A stretch of 36,221 bases of DNA from Nostoc sp. ATCC 53789 (GTDB lineage Bacteria; Cyanobacteriota; Cyanobacteriia; Cyanobacteriales; Nostocaceae): contig NZ_CP046714.1 of assembly GCF_009873495.1 (NCBI RefSeq), positions 1-36,221 on the forward strand, written 5' to 3'. The position numbers and the translations under genes were made by a program. Below are positions 23,735 through 32,413 of this stretch, one piece after another (position 1 is the stretch's first letter; each line of letters starts with the position of its first letter). The notes beneath the pieces were generated by a model, which was not told the origin of the DNA, did no database searches, and saw only the letters and a program-made list of their open reading frames with translations.

Positions 23735-23886
23735 AACCCGCTCGACCGGGAAGTTAAGCGGGTTCCATCATTTCTAGATTTATCACGGGTAACTCCGAAC
23801 AAAAAGTTTAAGAGGCTTTTTCGGAACCGCGATCGCAGCTCTATGATAACTAGTTCTGCGGTCGTGTTGCAATAAGGAGTTACCCG
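23735..23886 (+). promoter_or_regulatory. Folded leader in front of rep (candidate RNA element or origin)
   Basis: AACCCGCT (23735-23742) pairs with AGCGGGTT (23757-23764). Downstream, an 11-bp perfect pair, CGGGTAACTCC (23786-23796) with GGAGTTACCCG (23876-23886), closes a domain. That domain contains AAAAAG/CTTTTT (23801-23806 with 23816-23821, extended by CCG/CGG) and ACCGC/GCGGT (23826-23830 with 23858-23862). The result is a three-way-junction-like fold ending 27 bases before the rep GTG. Such elements control plasmid copy number through antisense RNA, or mark an origin. Which of these applies here is not shown by sequence alone. Confidence 0.6.
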
Positions 23887-23913
23887 GATTTTAAAAAATT
23901 CGAGGTAATACAA

Positions 23914-26900
23914 GTGCATACTACACAAATCAATCCAACGACCGCAGAGCGTCTAATTTCCGGCTTACAGCAAATTCCTGGTAACTGGGCCTTAACTCCT
24001 GTTACAGACAATAAGCGCCCTTATCGTCAAGACTGGCAACAAGAAACAGCACTAAATAGGCAAACGCTGATTAAAGAACTGCAATCAGAGAGAGCCTTTG
24101 GTTACGGCATCCGCACTGGAGTTGTATCAGGCGGAATTTTAGCAATTGATGCCGATGGCCACGCAGCAGAGGCACTACTACAAAAGCTTTCTGATGGCGA
24201 CTTACCCGACACAGTAATTTTTAGCTCTGGCAAAGCTGGACGTAGACAATTACTTTACTTTGTAACACAGGATTACTGGCAACTAGTAAAAACTGTCAAG
24301 CTTAAAACTGGAGTTAAGGACGATGACGGTAAAGAACAGTTACTAGAATTTCGCTGGAACGGGCTGCAAAGCGTACTACCGCCATCAGTACACCCCCAAA
24401 CTGGTAGTTATCATTGGGTGCGATCGCCGCAAGATGTTGAAGTTGCAAACTGTCCAAACTGGGTGATTGAGTTGATGCTGAATCAGCAACAGCCCGTAGC
24501 AGTTCCACAGCCCCAAACTAAGCCAGTGCAAACTACAGTCAGCACTCGCCCAAATTTATCCATATTTCTTGGACGTGAGGACAGAGATTTAGTAGAGCAT
24601 GGCACTGGTGACGGCTCCCGGAATGACGCAGCACAAAAACTCAGCCTTAATTTAATCGCTACTGCCCGTCGCCTCCAAGAATTGGGCATTGACTACGACG
24701 GCGACCCACGCGCCCTTTATGACCAGTTCTGCTATCATTGCACCCCACCCCTTGGCTCCGATGTTCGTGGTGAATCTGAGGGCTGGTGGAAAAACGCAGA
24801 CACACACGCCAAGCAACCATCTTTGGATGACGAAAAGCTACAAGGATGCTACACCGCTTGGTTAAACAAGCAAAAAGGGACACATAGCCAAAAGCGGTTA
24901 ACCGTACAAAAGTCTATTGTCAGTACTGACAATAGCTTATTGTCAGTGCCACCACTGACAATAGAAAGGATTACAAGACAAGATTCTCAGTCTATTGTCA
25001 GTGTTGTCAGTGGCATCTTAGCCTCTAATTTAGATGACATAGAAGAGAGTTTTAAATTAGACTTACTCTGTACGGAATTAGGAATTAACCAAAAGCTTTT
25101 TGACCGCATTGTTGCTAGGGAGCGTGTCAAACTGGATGAGGTTCTGCCAGAAGATGAAATGCGGCTCAAGTCGCTCATCGAGTGGCGAAATAATAAAATT
25201 GACTGGGATGCTATCTTACCCGCCCCTCTAGCCCGTGATTTAACCCATGACGCGGACGTTTTGAATGTTGATCCTGTTGTAATCTGGCAGCCCTTAATCA
25301 GCGCTGTTGCCTCCTTAGCAGGCACGACAATTAATCTGGATATGCAATCTCATAAAATCCCCTCTGTACTGTGGACTGTGACAGTTTTAGAGTCCGGTGG
25401 CGGAAAAAGCCGCGCAGACAGCTTGGTTGTAGCCCCATTGCGTAAAATGCAAGCGGAAGCTATGCAGCGCTACAAAGATGCTGATAATGATTACAAACGG
25501 GCGCTAAAACAGTGGGAGAAAGGGGGCGGTGAAGGGGATGAGCCAGAACCACCCGCTTTAAGGAAATATCTGTTTGAAGTCGCAACCATTCAAGCTGTGT
25601 TAAAGCGCTCTGCTGAAAACGCCGACAATGGGGCGCTGTGGGCAAGAGATGAAATAGCGGGGCTGTTTAATTCCTTGGGGCAATTCTCCAAGGGTGAGGA
25701 TGAAAGCTTGCAGATTTTGTTAAAACTTTGGGATGCAGCCGCCCTTTGTGTAGATCGGACATCTTTAACTGACAGTTATTTTGCAGAACGTACAGCCGTT
25801 TCTGTGACGGGTGGTATTCAACCCGGTGTATTTCGCAAAATCTTCAAAGACGCTGACGACAATAACGGGTTGCAAGCGAGAATGTTGTTTGCAGTTCCCC
25901 AGCGTCGTAAACAACGATACATAGAAGGCTTTTGTCAACTTAGTGATCGCTTGCCCCTACTTTACAAGTGGCTAGAGCAATTACCAGAAATCAACGTTAA
26001 AATCAGTCCCCAGGCTAAAGCATATTACAAAAAGCTAGTCGAGGTAATTGGCGACCAAATAGAACAAACGACACACGCCGCCATCCGTAATTGGATGTCG
26101 AAACTAACAACCCAGGTTTTGAGAATTGCGTTGAATCTGCACCTGATTGAGTGTTTTTACTCACCCAATAGCCGAGATATTACAACGCTGCAAAAAGACA
26201 CCCTAGAACGCGCTGTCAAGCTTGCCCAATACTATCGCAGTGCTTTTCACGTTTTGCAAGAGAAAGTGAGCAATAGTGATGAAATTAGCTCAATTCTGTT
26301 GCAAATTTATGACCGTGCTTCCCAAACATCAGACGGCGTTTCTGTCCGTGACATTTATCGGCCATTGGATAGCATCAAGTCACGAGCCAAGGCCGCAGGC
26401 AGAGAACCCAGTGCCTACACTCATGATTTATTTCTCAAACTGGAACAAATGGGTTATGGAGAAATTGTACGTAAAGGTCGCTCTGTAAGATTTGTGGCAT
26501 CAAAAATTGAATCTGGTGAAAAACCCTTTTCAACCACTGACAACACTGACAATGAAGGAAAATACATCTCTAAAGCTCTTTTTAACGAGGATTTTAATGT
26601 CAGTGATAGCCACTGCCAATCACTGACTGTCAGTACTGACAATAGCGTTTTGTATGCAGATTACGGGCAAGGCTATGTCATGGATAAGACTGAAATCCCG
26701 CCGCCGGATGATTCAATTCCCCAGATGCCAATTGAAGTTGTTGACCCAGTATTAGCCGAGCCTCAAGAGGTCAAAACTAATGCAACCACAGCAGAAATTA
26801 CCAAGGGTGCAAGGGTGCGGGTTCACTGTCCTGGCAGCAAGCGGCATGGTTTAGAGGGGATTGTAACTAGGTTTGTCTATGAACAGGGCTTGCTCAAAGC

Positions 26901-26994
26901 GATCGTCAAACTAGAAAATATTGAAACCAGCTTAAGAATCTGGGAATGCTTTGTGCCAGGGAATGAGGGGATGAGACTGGAGTTAGTTGAATGA
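23914..26994 (+). CDS. Replication protein: primase-polymerase plus DUF3987 helicase-like domain
   Basis: A 1026-residue protein from GTG 23914 (CGAGG upstream). The N-terminus is a bifunctional primase/polymerase (archaeo-eukaryotic primase) domain: GYGIRTGVVSGGILAIDADG holds the acidic DxD pair, followed by FSSGKAGRRQLLYF. From about residue 440 a DUF3987-type domain begins (VIWQPLISAVASLAGTTINL), with Walker A VLESGGGKSR near 492-501, WARDEIAGLFNSL, and VTGGIQPGVF. The C-terminus (GARVRVHCPGSKRHGLEGIV) resembles a KOW/SH3-like DNA- or RNA-binding barrel. Proteins of this build replicate plasmids and phage-like elements. As no other Rep is present, it should initiate replication here. Two linkers encode iteron-like repeats. 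Confidence 0.9.
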   Translation: MHTTQINPTTAERLISGLQQIPGNWALTPVTDNKRPYRQDWQQETALNRQTLIKELQSERAFGYGIRTGVVSGGILAIDADGHAAEALLQKLSDGDLPDTVIFSSGKAGRRQLLYFVTQDYWQLVKTVKLKTGVKDDDGKEQLLEFRWNGLQSVLPPSVHPQTGSYHWVRSPQDVEVANCPNWVIELMLNQQQPVAVPQPQTKPVQTTVSTRPNLSIFLGREDRDLVEHGTGDGSRNDAAQKLSLNLIATARRLQELGIDYDGDPRALYDQFCYHCTPPLGSDVRGESEGWWKNADTHAKQPSLDDEKLQGCYTAWLNKQKGTHSQKRLTVQKSIVSTDNSLLSVPPLTIERITRQDSQSIVSVVSGILASNLDDIEESFKLDLLCTELGINQKLFDRIVARERVKLDEVLPEDEMRLKSLIEWRNNKIDWDAILPAPLARDLTHDADVLNVDPVVIWQPLISAVASLAGTTINLDMQSHKIPSVLWTVTVLESGGGKSRADSLVVAPLRKMQAEAMQRYKDADNDYKRALKQWEKGGGEGDEPEPPALRKYLFEVATIQAVLKRSAENADNGALWARDEIAGLFNSLGQFSKGEDESLQILLKLWDAAALCVDRTSLTDSYFAERTAVSVTGGIQPGVFRKIFKDADDNNGLQARMLFAVPQRRKQRYIEGFCQLSDRLPLLYKWLEQLPEINVKISPQAKAYYKKLVEVIGDQIEQTTHAAIRNWMSKLTTQVLRIALNLHLIECFYSPNSRDITTLQKDTLERAVKLAQYYRSAFHVLQEKVSNSDEISSILLQIYDRASQTSDGVSVRDIYRPLDSIKSRAKAAGREPSAYTHDLFLKLEQMGYGEIVRKGRSVRFVASKIESGEKPFSTTDNTDNEGKYISKALFNEDFNVSDSHCQSLTVSTDNSVLYADYGQGYVMDKTEIPPPDDSIPQMPIEVVDPVLAEPQEVKTNATTAEITKGARVRVHCPGSKRHGLEGIVTRFVYEQGLLKAIVKLENIETSLRIWECFVPGNEGMRLELVE
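24914..25011. repeat. Iteron-like palindromic repeats inside rep, cluster 1
   Basis: The 11-mer CTATTGTCAGT (24914-24924) is followed directly by its reverse complement ACTGACAATAG (24925-24935), a perfect 22-bp palindrome. Further copies: TTATTGTCAGT (24937-24947, one mismatch), ACTGACAATAG (24954-24964), CTATTGTCAGT (24992-25002) and a partial TTGTCAGT (25004-25011). They lie in a low-complexity linker of the Rep protein (STDNSLL and SIVSVVSG), so the coding constraint is weak. Iterons that bind Rep are usually outside the gene; this internal cluster is a candidate origin. Confidence 0.75.
26536..26645. repeat. Iteron-like repeats inside rep, cluster 2
   Basis: The same family as cluster 1: ACTGACAA (26536-26543), ACTGACAATGA (26545-26555), then ACTGTCAGT directly followed by ACTGACAATAG (to 26645), again a palindromic pair. 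The encoded linker reads TTDNTDNE and SLTVSTDNSV. The 11-mer ACTGACAATAG at 26635-26645 is identical to those near 24925 and 24954. Confidence 0.7.
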
Positions 26995-27015
26995 TCACTT
27001 GAACTATGCTGATTC

Positions 27016-27081
27016 AGCAACACGAGTGTTGCTATATCAAACTTTGGATATAAAAGCCTGACTCTCAAAGCCTCTTGAGAG
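27016..27081. terminator. Two inverted repeats after rep
   Basis: AGCAACAC-GA-GTGTTGCT (27016-27033) begins 22 bases after the rep stop, and CTCTCAA/TTGAGAG (27062-27068 with 27075-27081) follows. Neither has a clear T-run on the plus strand. They probably end or protect the rep transcript. Confidence 0.45.
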
Positions 27082-27345
27082 CCAATTAGCCGCATCCCTG
27101 TTGCGCGATAATGGTTCAATACAGATTCCATGAAACACTGACTGACGAAATAATTTTTAAATGGATGCCTGTATTGCTCATTGGCGTTAAGGTAGCCCAA
27201 CAGTTGATATTACTTTGGGATTTCATTTGGGAATACTAAGGCTAAATAAAGTTAAGTATTTTCTTATGAGTAACAGCTTGGCTATGTTTACTCCTTCAAG
27301 TTACTAGTTGGGATTTGAAATTTTGTAATAAGCTAGTCATGCAAC
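27034..27345. other. Intergenic region after rep
   Basis: About 310 bp with no gene apart from the second small inverted repeat noted above. The sequence is unremarkable, moderately AT-rich, and leads into a gene stub broken by a mobile element at 27451. Confidence 0.4.
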
Positions 27346-27450
27346 ATGGAACAAGAGCATATCTATTTATCAATTCCTTTTGAATCATTCATTGCAGCCA
27401 TTCAGTGTTTGGATCTCAATCAGTTACTCAGGGCTAGAGAGAGTGTCAAC
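27346..27450 (+). pseudogene. 5' stub of a small gene cut by a mobile element
   Basis: MEQEHIYLSIPFESFIAAIQ then CLDLNQLLRARESVN looks like the start of one of the short Nostocales proteins with a hydrophobic-acidic helix pair. At 27451 a 43-bp terminal inverted repeat begins and the rest of the frame is element sequence. The remainder of the original gene was not identified to the right of the element. Confidence 0.45.
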
Positions 27451-29406
27451 GGGAGCAATGCGGTTTTGTCAGATCCAGTAAAAAACAAGCGATGCCTTCG
27501 GCGGGCTACGCCTACGCAAAAATCAAATCTAAGTATGAGGTAATTTATTTACTAAATATACGCTCATAGCCACGTGAATTCATCTTGATGAGATATCTCA
27601 AAAAGATTACTAGCAAGGTATTTGACGATTATTAACAAAAATATCTACAATTAGCCTTTTATACTTAGTGTTAATTAAACCAAATAACAAGTTGAAAGTA
27701 GAGCTAAGGTATAAAATTTATCAAGCAGTTTCTGGTTTGATAAAGGAATTAAAGATGGAAGCACAAAAATTATCCCAACTTTTAGCTATCCATTGACAAC
27801 GCAGATGTAACATAATTTCTGCATTTTCTTTCAACCAAAATTTACTGTTACCCTTGATTCTTAAATTGACAACTTGGCGGATTAAACTCTCAATTGCACC
27901 GCTACCAATAGGTAATTTTTTCTGTATTGCTTTATCGTAATTTAAACGTCCTTTACGATAAGCATCTAAAATATAATTTCGCTTAACTACTATAATTTTA
28001 CACCGCTCTCCAGTAGCTACAGCAATTAACTCATCCATCTGGCTAATTAAGGATTTAGCTTTACCTTTTTTTAAACTCTTTCTAACTTTTACAAACCATT
28101 CCTTAGACTGTGCTTCTTCATTAAAAGCCGCGTCTGCAAATACTTTTAAATTTTCCGTAACATGATAAAAATCGAAAATCGAATAGCTGATAAGTTTCAA
28201 CTGGGCATCCTAATCTTGCCAAAAGCGGGGGAATATGTATCCAGATCCACTCCGCTCCATCCCCGATTAATAAGACTTGTTTTGCTTGACTAATTCCCAA
28301 GTCAACTAAATACGCTTCTAAAATCTCCAAAAGTGCTTTATATCCTTCATAAGTGCCATCATTCGTAATAGGAATTTCAGAACTATTTATTTTTTTACCT
28401 TGCTCATCAACAACATAAATTGTGAATAACTTTGGCTCAACCCATTTGCCGATAAACCCGTGTCGCTTGGTTTTGGAACTTTTTCTCCCCTTTTTATTAA
28501 TTCGGATTCTACTCCGACCACCATCTACAGCGATGACAACTCTTTGACCTTTAAGAATATTACCTTCAGCTAAATTCCCTAATTGGCGATTTAAGATTTT
28601 AGATTGACGTAAGTTGATCCCAATCTGACCGAATTTATATGTTAAACGTTCAATTCGTTTTAAACTAAGTTTAATTCCCCAACCCGTCAAAGTTGTACAG
28701 GCGGCTTCAAATGAGCTAGTGATTGCACCGTATTGGGCAACTGTTGTCCATACTAATGGGGTTAAGCCGTCTGACATTCCCAACCACTTTAGTAAGGGGC
28801 ATAATCCAACAATTGCAATTTTATTTGTGGTCTTATTTGTTGACTTTTTTCTTACCATGTATGGTAAGTTTAAAGTAACTAAAACGTTCCCAACTGTTAA
28901 TATTTGCCGTTTTCTATAACCGTGCTTTTGCATCTTACTATCCCACCAGCCTCTTGTTTGAATCATAGCTGTTTGATTAGCTGATTCAGATTGTGAGAGA
29001 GTATACAACAAAATCGCAATACATTGACCAGCTAAAATAAGTGCAATTTCTCTAATTTCTCTTTCTCTTTCTTCAAGAATTTTCCCATTCCACTCCGTGA
29101 TATTCGTCAATTCTAAACATTTTGTCACCTCGGAAGAAAAGTTTGATAATGATTTGCTCAAATCTAGAGTTGCACATATACTTTTTTCCATTAAGGTAGA
29201 TAATCCCTGTCTCAAAATTATTGCTCAAAGGGAATCCTAGCCTTTTTTGGGTCAAAAAAGAGAGTCTTCCAACTTGTGACTCAAACTCATCTGTCCTTTT
29301 TAAGTGTTAATGCGGCTAAAGAATGTATAAGGTTGTTTTTATTACGGAGAAAATGATTTAGCGATCGCTTGTTTTTTACTGGATCTGACAAAACCGCATT
29401 GCTCCC
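27451..29406. mobile_element. Element with 43-bp perfect terminal inverted repeats, holding a transposase pseudogene
   Basis: The left end starts GGGAGCAATGCGGTTTTGTC (27451-27493), and the right end (29364-29406) is its exact reverse complement over 43 bp. Inside is a decayed transposase gene on the minus strand. A weaker inner pair, ACAAGTTGAAAG near 27687 and CTTCCAACTTGT ending at 29277 (one mismatch), lies just outside that gene. Two readings fit: one insertion sequence with long ends, or a small MITE-like element (outer ends) into which an insertion sequence (inner ends) jumped. No target duplication was obvious. The perfect match of the ends argues for recent activity. Confidence 0.8.
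27721..29215 (-). pseudogene. ISKra4-like transposase, broken by a 7-bp duplication
   Basis: Two adjoining minus-strand frames form one transposase. The first has VVIAVDGGRSRIRINKKG and VLLIGDGAEWIWIHIPPLL, ending ETYQLFDF. The second resumes YHVTENLKVFADAAFNEEA and ends with LPIGSGAIESLIRQVVNLR. These motifs resemble the ISKra4 group. At the junction AATCGAA is duplicated in tandem (28170-28176 and 28177-28183). Removing one copy restores the expected QLFDFYHVTE. The gene is therefore inactivated by a small slip, and otherwise complete at about 500 codons. Confidence 0.82.
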
Positions 29407-29408
29407 CA

Positions 29409-29448
29409 GTGATAATCTACTCTTCATTTGAGAAGAGTAGATTATCAC
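29409..29448. terminator. Perfect 17-bp hairpin beside the element
   Basis: GTGATAATCTACTCTTC (29409-29425), a loop of six bases, then GAAGAGTAGATTATCAC (29432-29448). It starts two bases after the right end of the 43-bp repeat and lies upstream of the PEP-CTERM gene. It could be a terminator, a repeat targeted by the element, or a regulatory dyad. Confidence 0.65.
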
Positions 29449-29577
29449 ATTTTCATATTAGTGGGATAGGTTCATGGTTATTTCATAATTATTTTGACTA
29501 ACTTGGTGCTAGTCTCATAATTACAAATGGCGACTACATATAGCCATTATCATCACTTACAAAAACTCAATCTTTTT

Positions 29578-30405
29578 ATGTTTCCAACAAAAAAAATTCC
29601 ATTTGTGCTTGCTGGAGCAGCATTGCTCTCCTTTGGTACAACTTTAAGTAATATTTCATCTGCTAATGCTGCAAGTTTAGTAAATAGTGCAGTTATCCAT
29701 ATTGGTGTAGATGATAATAGTCTTTTTGGGATCAATAACATCGTCAATTTTCTCCAAGGTGATGGACGTTTTTCATCAATTTCTAATATTGATGTGGATG
29801 CTAGTGGAGTCCCCACCCTTGCAACACTTAGCGGTTTTGAATCAGTTTTAGTCGTTACTGATAACCGTGTTGGTACGATTACTGGAGGAGGATTTGGTAC
29901 ACAATTAGGTAACATCCTTGATGATTATGTCATTGCTGGAGGACGCTTAGTATTAGGTGCATTTAGTGGAGATGCTGGCATCGGTATTGATGGTGATATT
30001 CTTAATCTTGCTCCTTACATACCACAATTTGGTAATGCTCCCGCTGGTAATTTGGACTTTAGCACCGCTAATTTAAGCAATCCAATTTTTAATGGTGTTA
30101 ATAGTTTTACTTCTGATTTTGCCAGTATCGTTAACCTATCTGCAAATGGTATCTTGCTTGCTAGTTATGATTCTGGGACTGTTGGTGTTGCTACAGTAGC
30201 TAATAATTCAATCATATTTATCAATGCTTTTCCTGGTAACGAAAGTGACTTTAGTAATGGGAGTGATTTTGGAACTTTATTTGCCAATGCTTTAGCAGCG
30301 CAGCCAAGAGATGTTCCTGAACCAACTTCTATACTTGGTTTATTAGCCATGAGTGCTGTTGCGACAACTGGCCTAGGCAAATTTAAAAAGAAAAATCAAG
30401 TCTAG
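29578..30405 (+). CDS. Exported PEP-CTERM protein
   Basis: A 275-residue secreted protein. I choose ATG 29578, which gives a typical signal peptide: MFPTKKIPFVLAGAALLSFG and following residues, with cleavage near SANAA. Starting at 29527 adds 17 residues. The body (VIHIGVDDNS, then FSSISNIDVDASGVP and LDDYVIAGGRLVLGAFSG) has the alternating pattern of a Rossmann-like, amidotransferase-type sheet domain. The end is a PEP-CTERM sorting signal: VPEPTSI, a hydrophobic stretch, then KFKKK. Proteins with this tail are handled by an exosortase, which must be host-encoded since none is on this plasmid. No ribosome-binding site is clear. Confidence 0.82.
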   Translation: MFPTKKIPFVLAGAALLSFGTTLSNISSANAASLVNSAVIHIGVDDNSLFGINNIVNFLQGDGRFSSISNIDVDASGVPTLATLSGFESVLVVTDNRVGTITGGGFGTQLGNILDDYVIAGGRLVLGAFSGDAGIGIDGDILNLAPYIPQFGNAPAGNLDFSTANLSNPIFNGVNSFTSDFASIVNLSANGILLASYDSGTVGVATVANNSIIFINAFPGNESDFSNGSDFGTLFANALAAQPRDVPEPTSILGLLAMSAVATTGLGKFKKKNQV

Positions 30406-30537
30406 CCATAATCTGTAAAATTTATTAATTGCATTAAAAGTACAATACCTTAGCCAAAATAAGAGGATGAAGAGAGAGGGCTGATGTAGTAGAGTTATTG
30501 TCTCTCAGAACGACACCGCAAACACTACAAGCAGCCC

Positions 30538-31635
30538 ATGCCCGATATCTTATCACTGTTACAATGCCTGCTACCGCAGATTAACGCGACAACCATGCGG
30601 CAATTTCACCAAATAATCCTGGCTATGTTAGCGATGAGCGGACGAGTCACAATGTTGGGGATCTCTCGGTGGGCAGGCACTGGTGGTAGTTATCGGACGA
30701 TGTTGAGATTCTTTCATACAGTAATCCCTTGGGCAACGTTGTTTTGGCTATTTTTCCGCAAGCATTTATTCCGTGCGAATGAGGTATATTTGCTTGCAGG
30801 AGATGAAGTTGTAGTGAGTAAATCAGGTAAAAAGACTTATGGGTTGGATAGATTCTTTTCCAGCCTAGCAAGTAAACCAATATTAGGGCTATCTTTCTTT
30901 ACATTATCATTAGTAAGTGTTGAACGAAGGCACTCGTTCCCGATTCGGATAGAACAGGTAATCAAGAGCAATGTAGAAAAAAGTAGCCTATCATCAACCC
31001 CAGAGATAAAACCATTAGAGAAACGTAAGAGTGGAAGACCAAAAGGCAGTAAAAACAAGAATAAAACAGAGGTTATTCTCACATCTGAATTACTAAAAAT
31101 TAAGAAGATGATTAATGAGTTAGTCTTGTTAATAGCTAACTTTATCCCTCTGACTTACTTAGTGTTAGACGGTCATTTTGGGAACAACAATGCCTTGCAG
31201 ATGGCTCGTCAAGTTAAGTTAGATATAATTTCCAAGCTTCGCTACGATTCAGCACTATATATACCTTATCAAAATCCTAACCCTAATTGTCGCTCTCTAC
31301 GCAAGTACGGAGATAAGCTGGACTATTGTAATATTCCTGAAAAATATTTGTGTAAAAGCACCATTGACGAGGAAATCAAAACTGATATTTATCAAGCTAC
31401 TTTACTCCACAAGGAATTTGCCCAAGCGCTGAATATAGTTATTTTGGTTAAAACCAATCTTAAAACTAATGCTCGTAGGCATCTCCCATTTATTAGGGGT
31501 GGTCTGTGCCGAGTAGTCGAGAGTTGGTCAGCAGAGTTTTTCACTGATTCAGAAGGAGAGGCTCAATTTGTTGAAACTACCGAGACGGTCGAACCAATAA
31601 AAATGTGGCAAGTGTTTATAAATCTCGTAGGTTGA
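30538..31635 (+). pseudogene. IS4/IS701-like DDE transposase with replaced C-terminus
   Basis: A 365-codon frame. The N-terminal two thirds look like a DDE transposase of the IS4/IS701 type common in cyanobacteria: MPDILSLLQCLLPQINATTM, LAGDEVVVSKSGKKTYGLDR (first Asp), and LVLDGHFGNNNALQM (second Asp). After VILVKTNLKTNARRH the sequence no longer matches the expected transposase, which should continue with a strand, the YxxRFxIExxFRDxK glutamate motif and about 100 more residues. A different segment follows (LPFIRGGLCRVVESWSAEFF) to the stop. Without the last catalytic glutamate it is inactive. A short inverted sequence around 30480-30537 probably marks the left end of the element. Confidence 0.75.
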
Positions 31636-31678
31636 ATGCAGACCCAGTTGTTTGAAATCTGTTTTTCAACAGCAAATT

Positions 31679-32413
31679 TTATCGTCGTCTTCGGTTTGGA
31701 TCTGTCCCCAATTTTTTCTCAACCCGTTGAAGCTTGGCATTACTCCAATCAGTATTCTGCAAAATCTTCTGTAGAGACTCGGTAGTTTCAATAGGAGTAG
31801 GGATCGGAAAAATGTGTGAATAAAACCAAAATAGAATAAAAAATGAGATCGGAGAGACAAGCCAGATTCTAATAGCTCTAGTCCAACCTTTAACGACTGA
31901 TTCCACGTCTTTTTGGTTCAATAGAGATATTCCCGTCTGAATCTCGTTCAATTGTTCTTGTAACGGTTGGCTCAATGTCTCTGGTTGCTTGGGGGAGATA
32001 TTGCTCAAATTCTCGGAGAGTTTGGTTAAGCTCGTCAATTGCTTGAGTTGTTGCTGCGACGTTAGATTTAATGCGCTCAAGGCTATCCCAAGCTGATTGC
32101 AACTGGTCGCTAGATTTTTGATATTCTCCGTGTGGTCGGCTTGAATCTTCAATTGCTCCGCCGTCAGTTGACTCCATTCGTTTAGCTCTACCTGTAAATT
32201 TTCAAATAATAATTTCCAATCCGAAGGTGCAGTTTCTGTCAGTTGCGCCAAATAACCAATGTACTGCACTAACCGAAATGCCGGGTCATCCTGTTTCATC
32301 CCAGAATCAAGCGCAAACCGCAAGACTTTCGCTTGAAACTCCGGCGGTTTTTCTGATAGCAATCTATCTAAATGTGATACTGCACTATTGCCATTACCAT
32401 TACTCACAGCCAT
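31679..32413 (-). CDS. TraM-like mobilisation protein with C-terminal membrane anchor
   Basis: A 244-residue protein. The N-terminal part includes LDSGMKQDDPAFRLVQYIGY, which resembles the RDDP...L segment of IncP TraM. A long region of heptad-like helices follows (about 70-165). A single membrane helix lies at about 185-202 (IWLVSPISFFILFWFYSHIF). It is the third gene of the operon and its start meets the stop of the TraL-like gene (1-bp overlap). In RP4, TraM lies after TraK and TraL and is needed for efficient transfer. Assignment is from gene order and layout. Confidence 0.6.
   Translation of the reverse strand: MAVSNGNGNSAVSHLDRLLSEKPPEFQAKVLRFALDSGMKQDDPAFRLVQYIGYLAQLTETAPSDWKLLFENLQVELNEWSQLTAEQLKIQADHTENIKNLATSCNQLGIALSALNLTSQQQLKQLTSLTKLSENLSNISPKQPETLSQPLQEQLNEIQTGISLLNQKDVESVVKGWTRAIRIWLVSPISFFILFWFYSHIFPIPTPIETTESLQKILQNTDWSNAKLQRVEKKLGTDPNRRRR

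Noticed and set aside
24914..25011. Repeats considered as a small CRISPR or MITE
   Set aside because: The units are 11 bp, in mixed orientation and irregularly spaced, inside a continuous coding frame. Iteron-like sites fit better.
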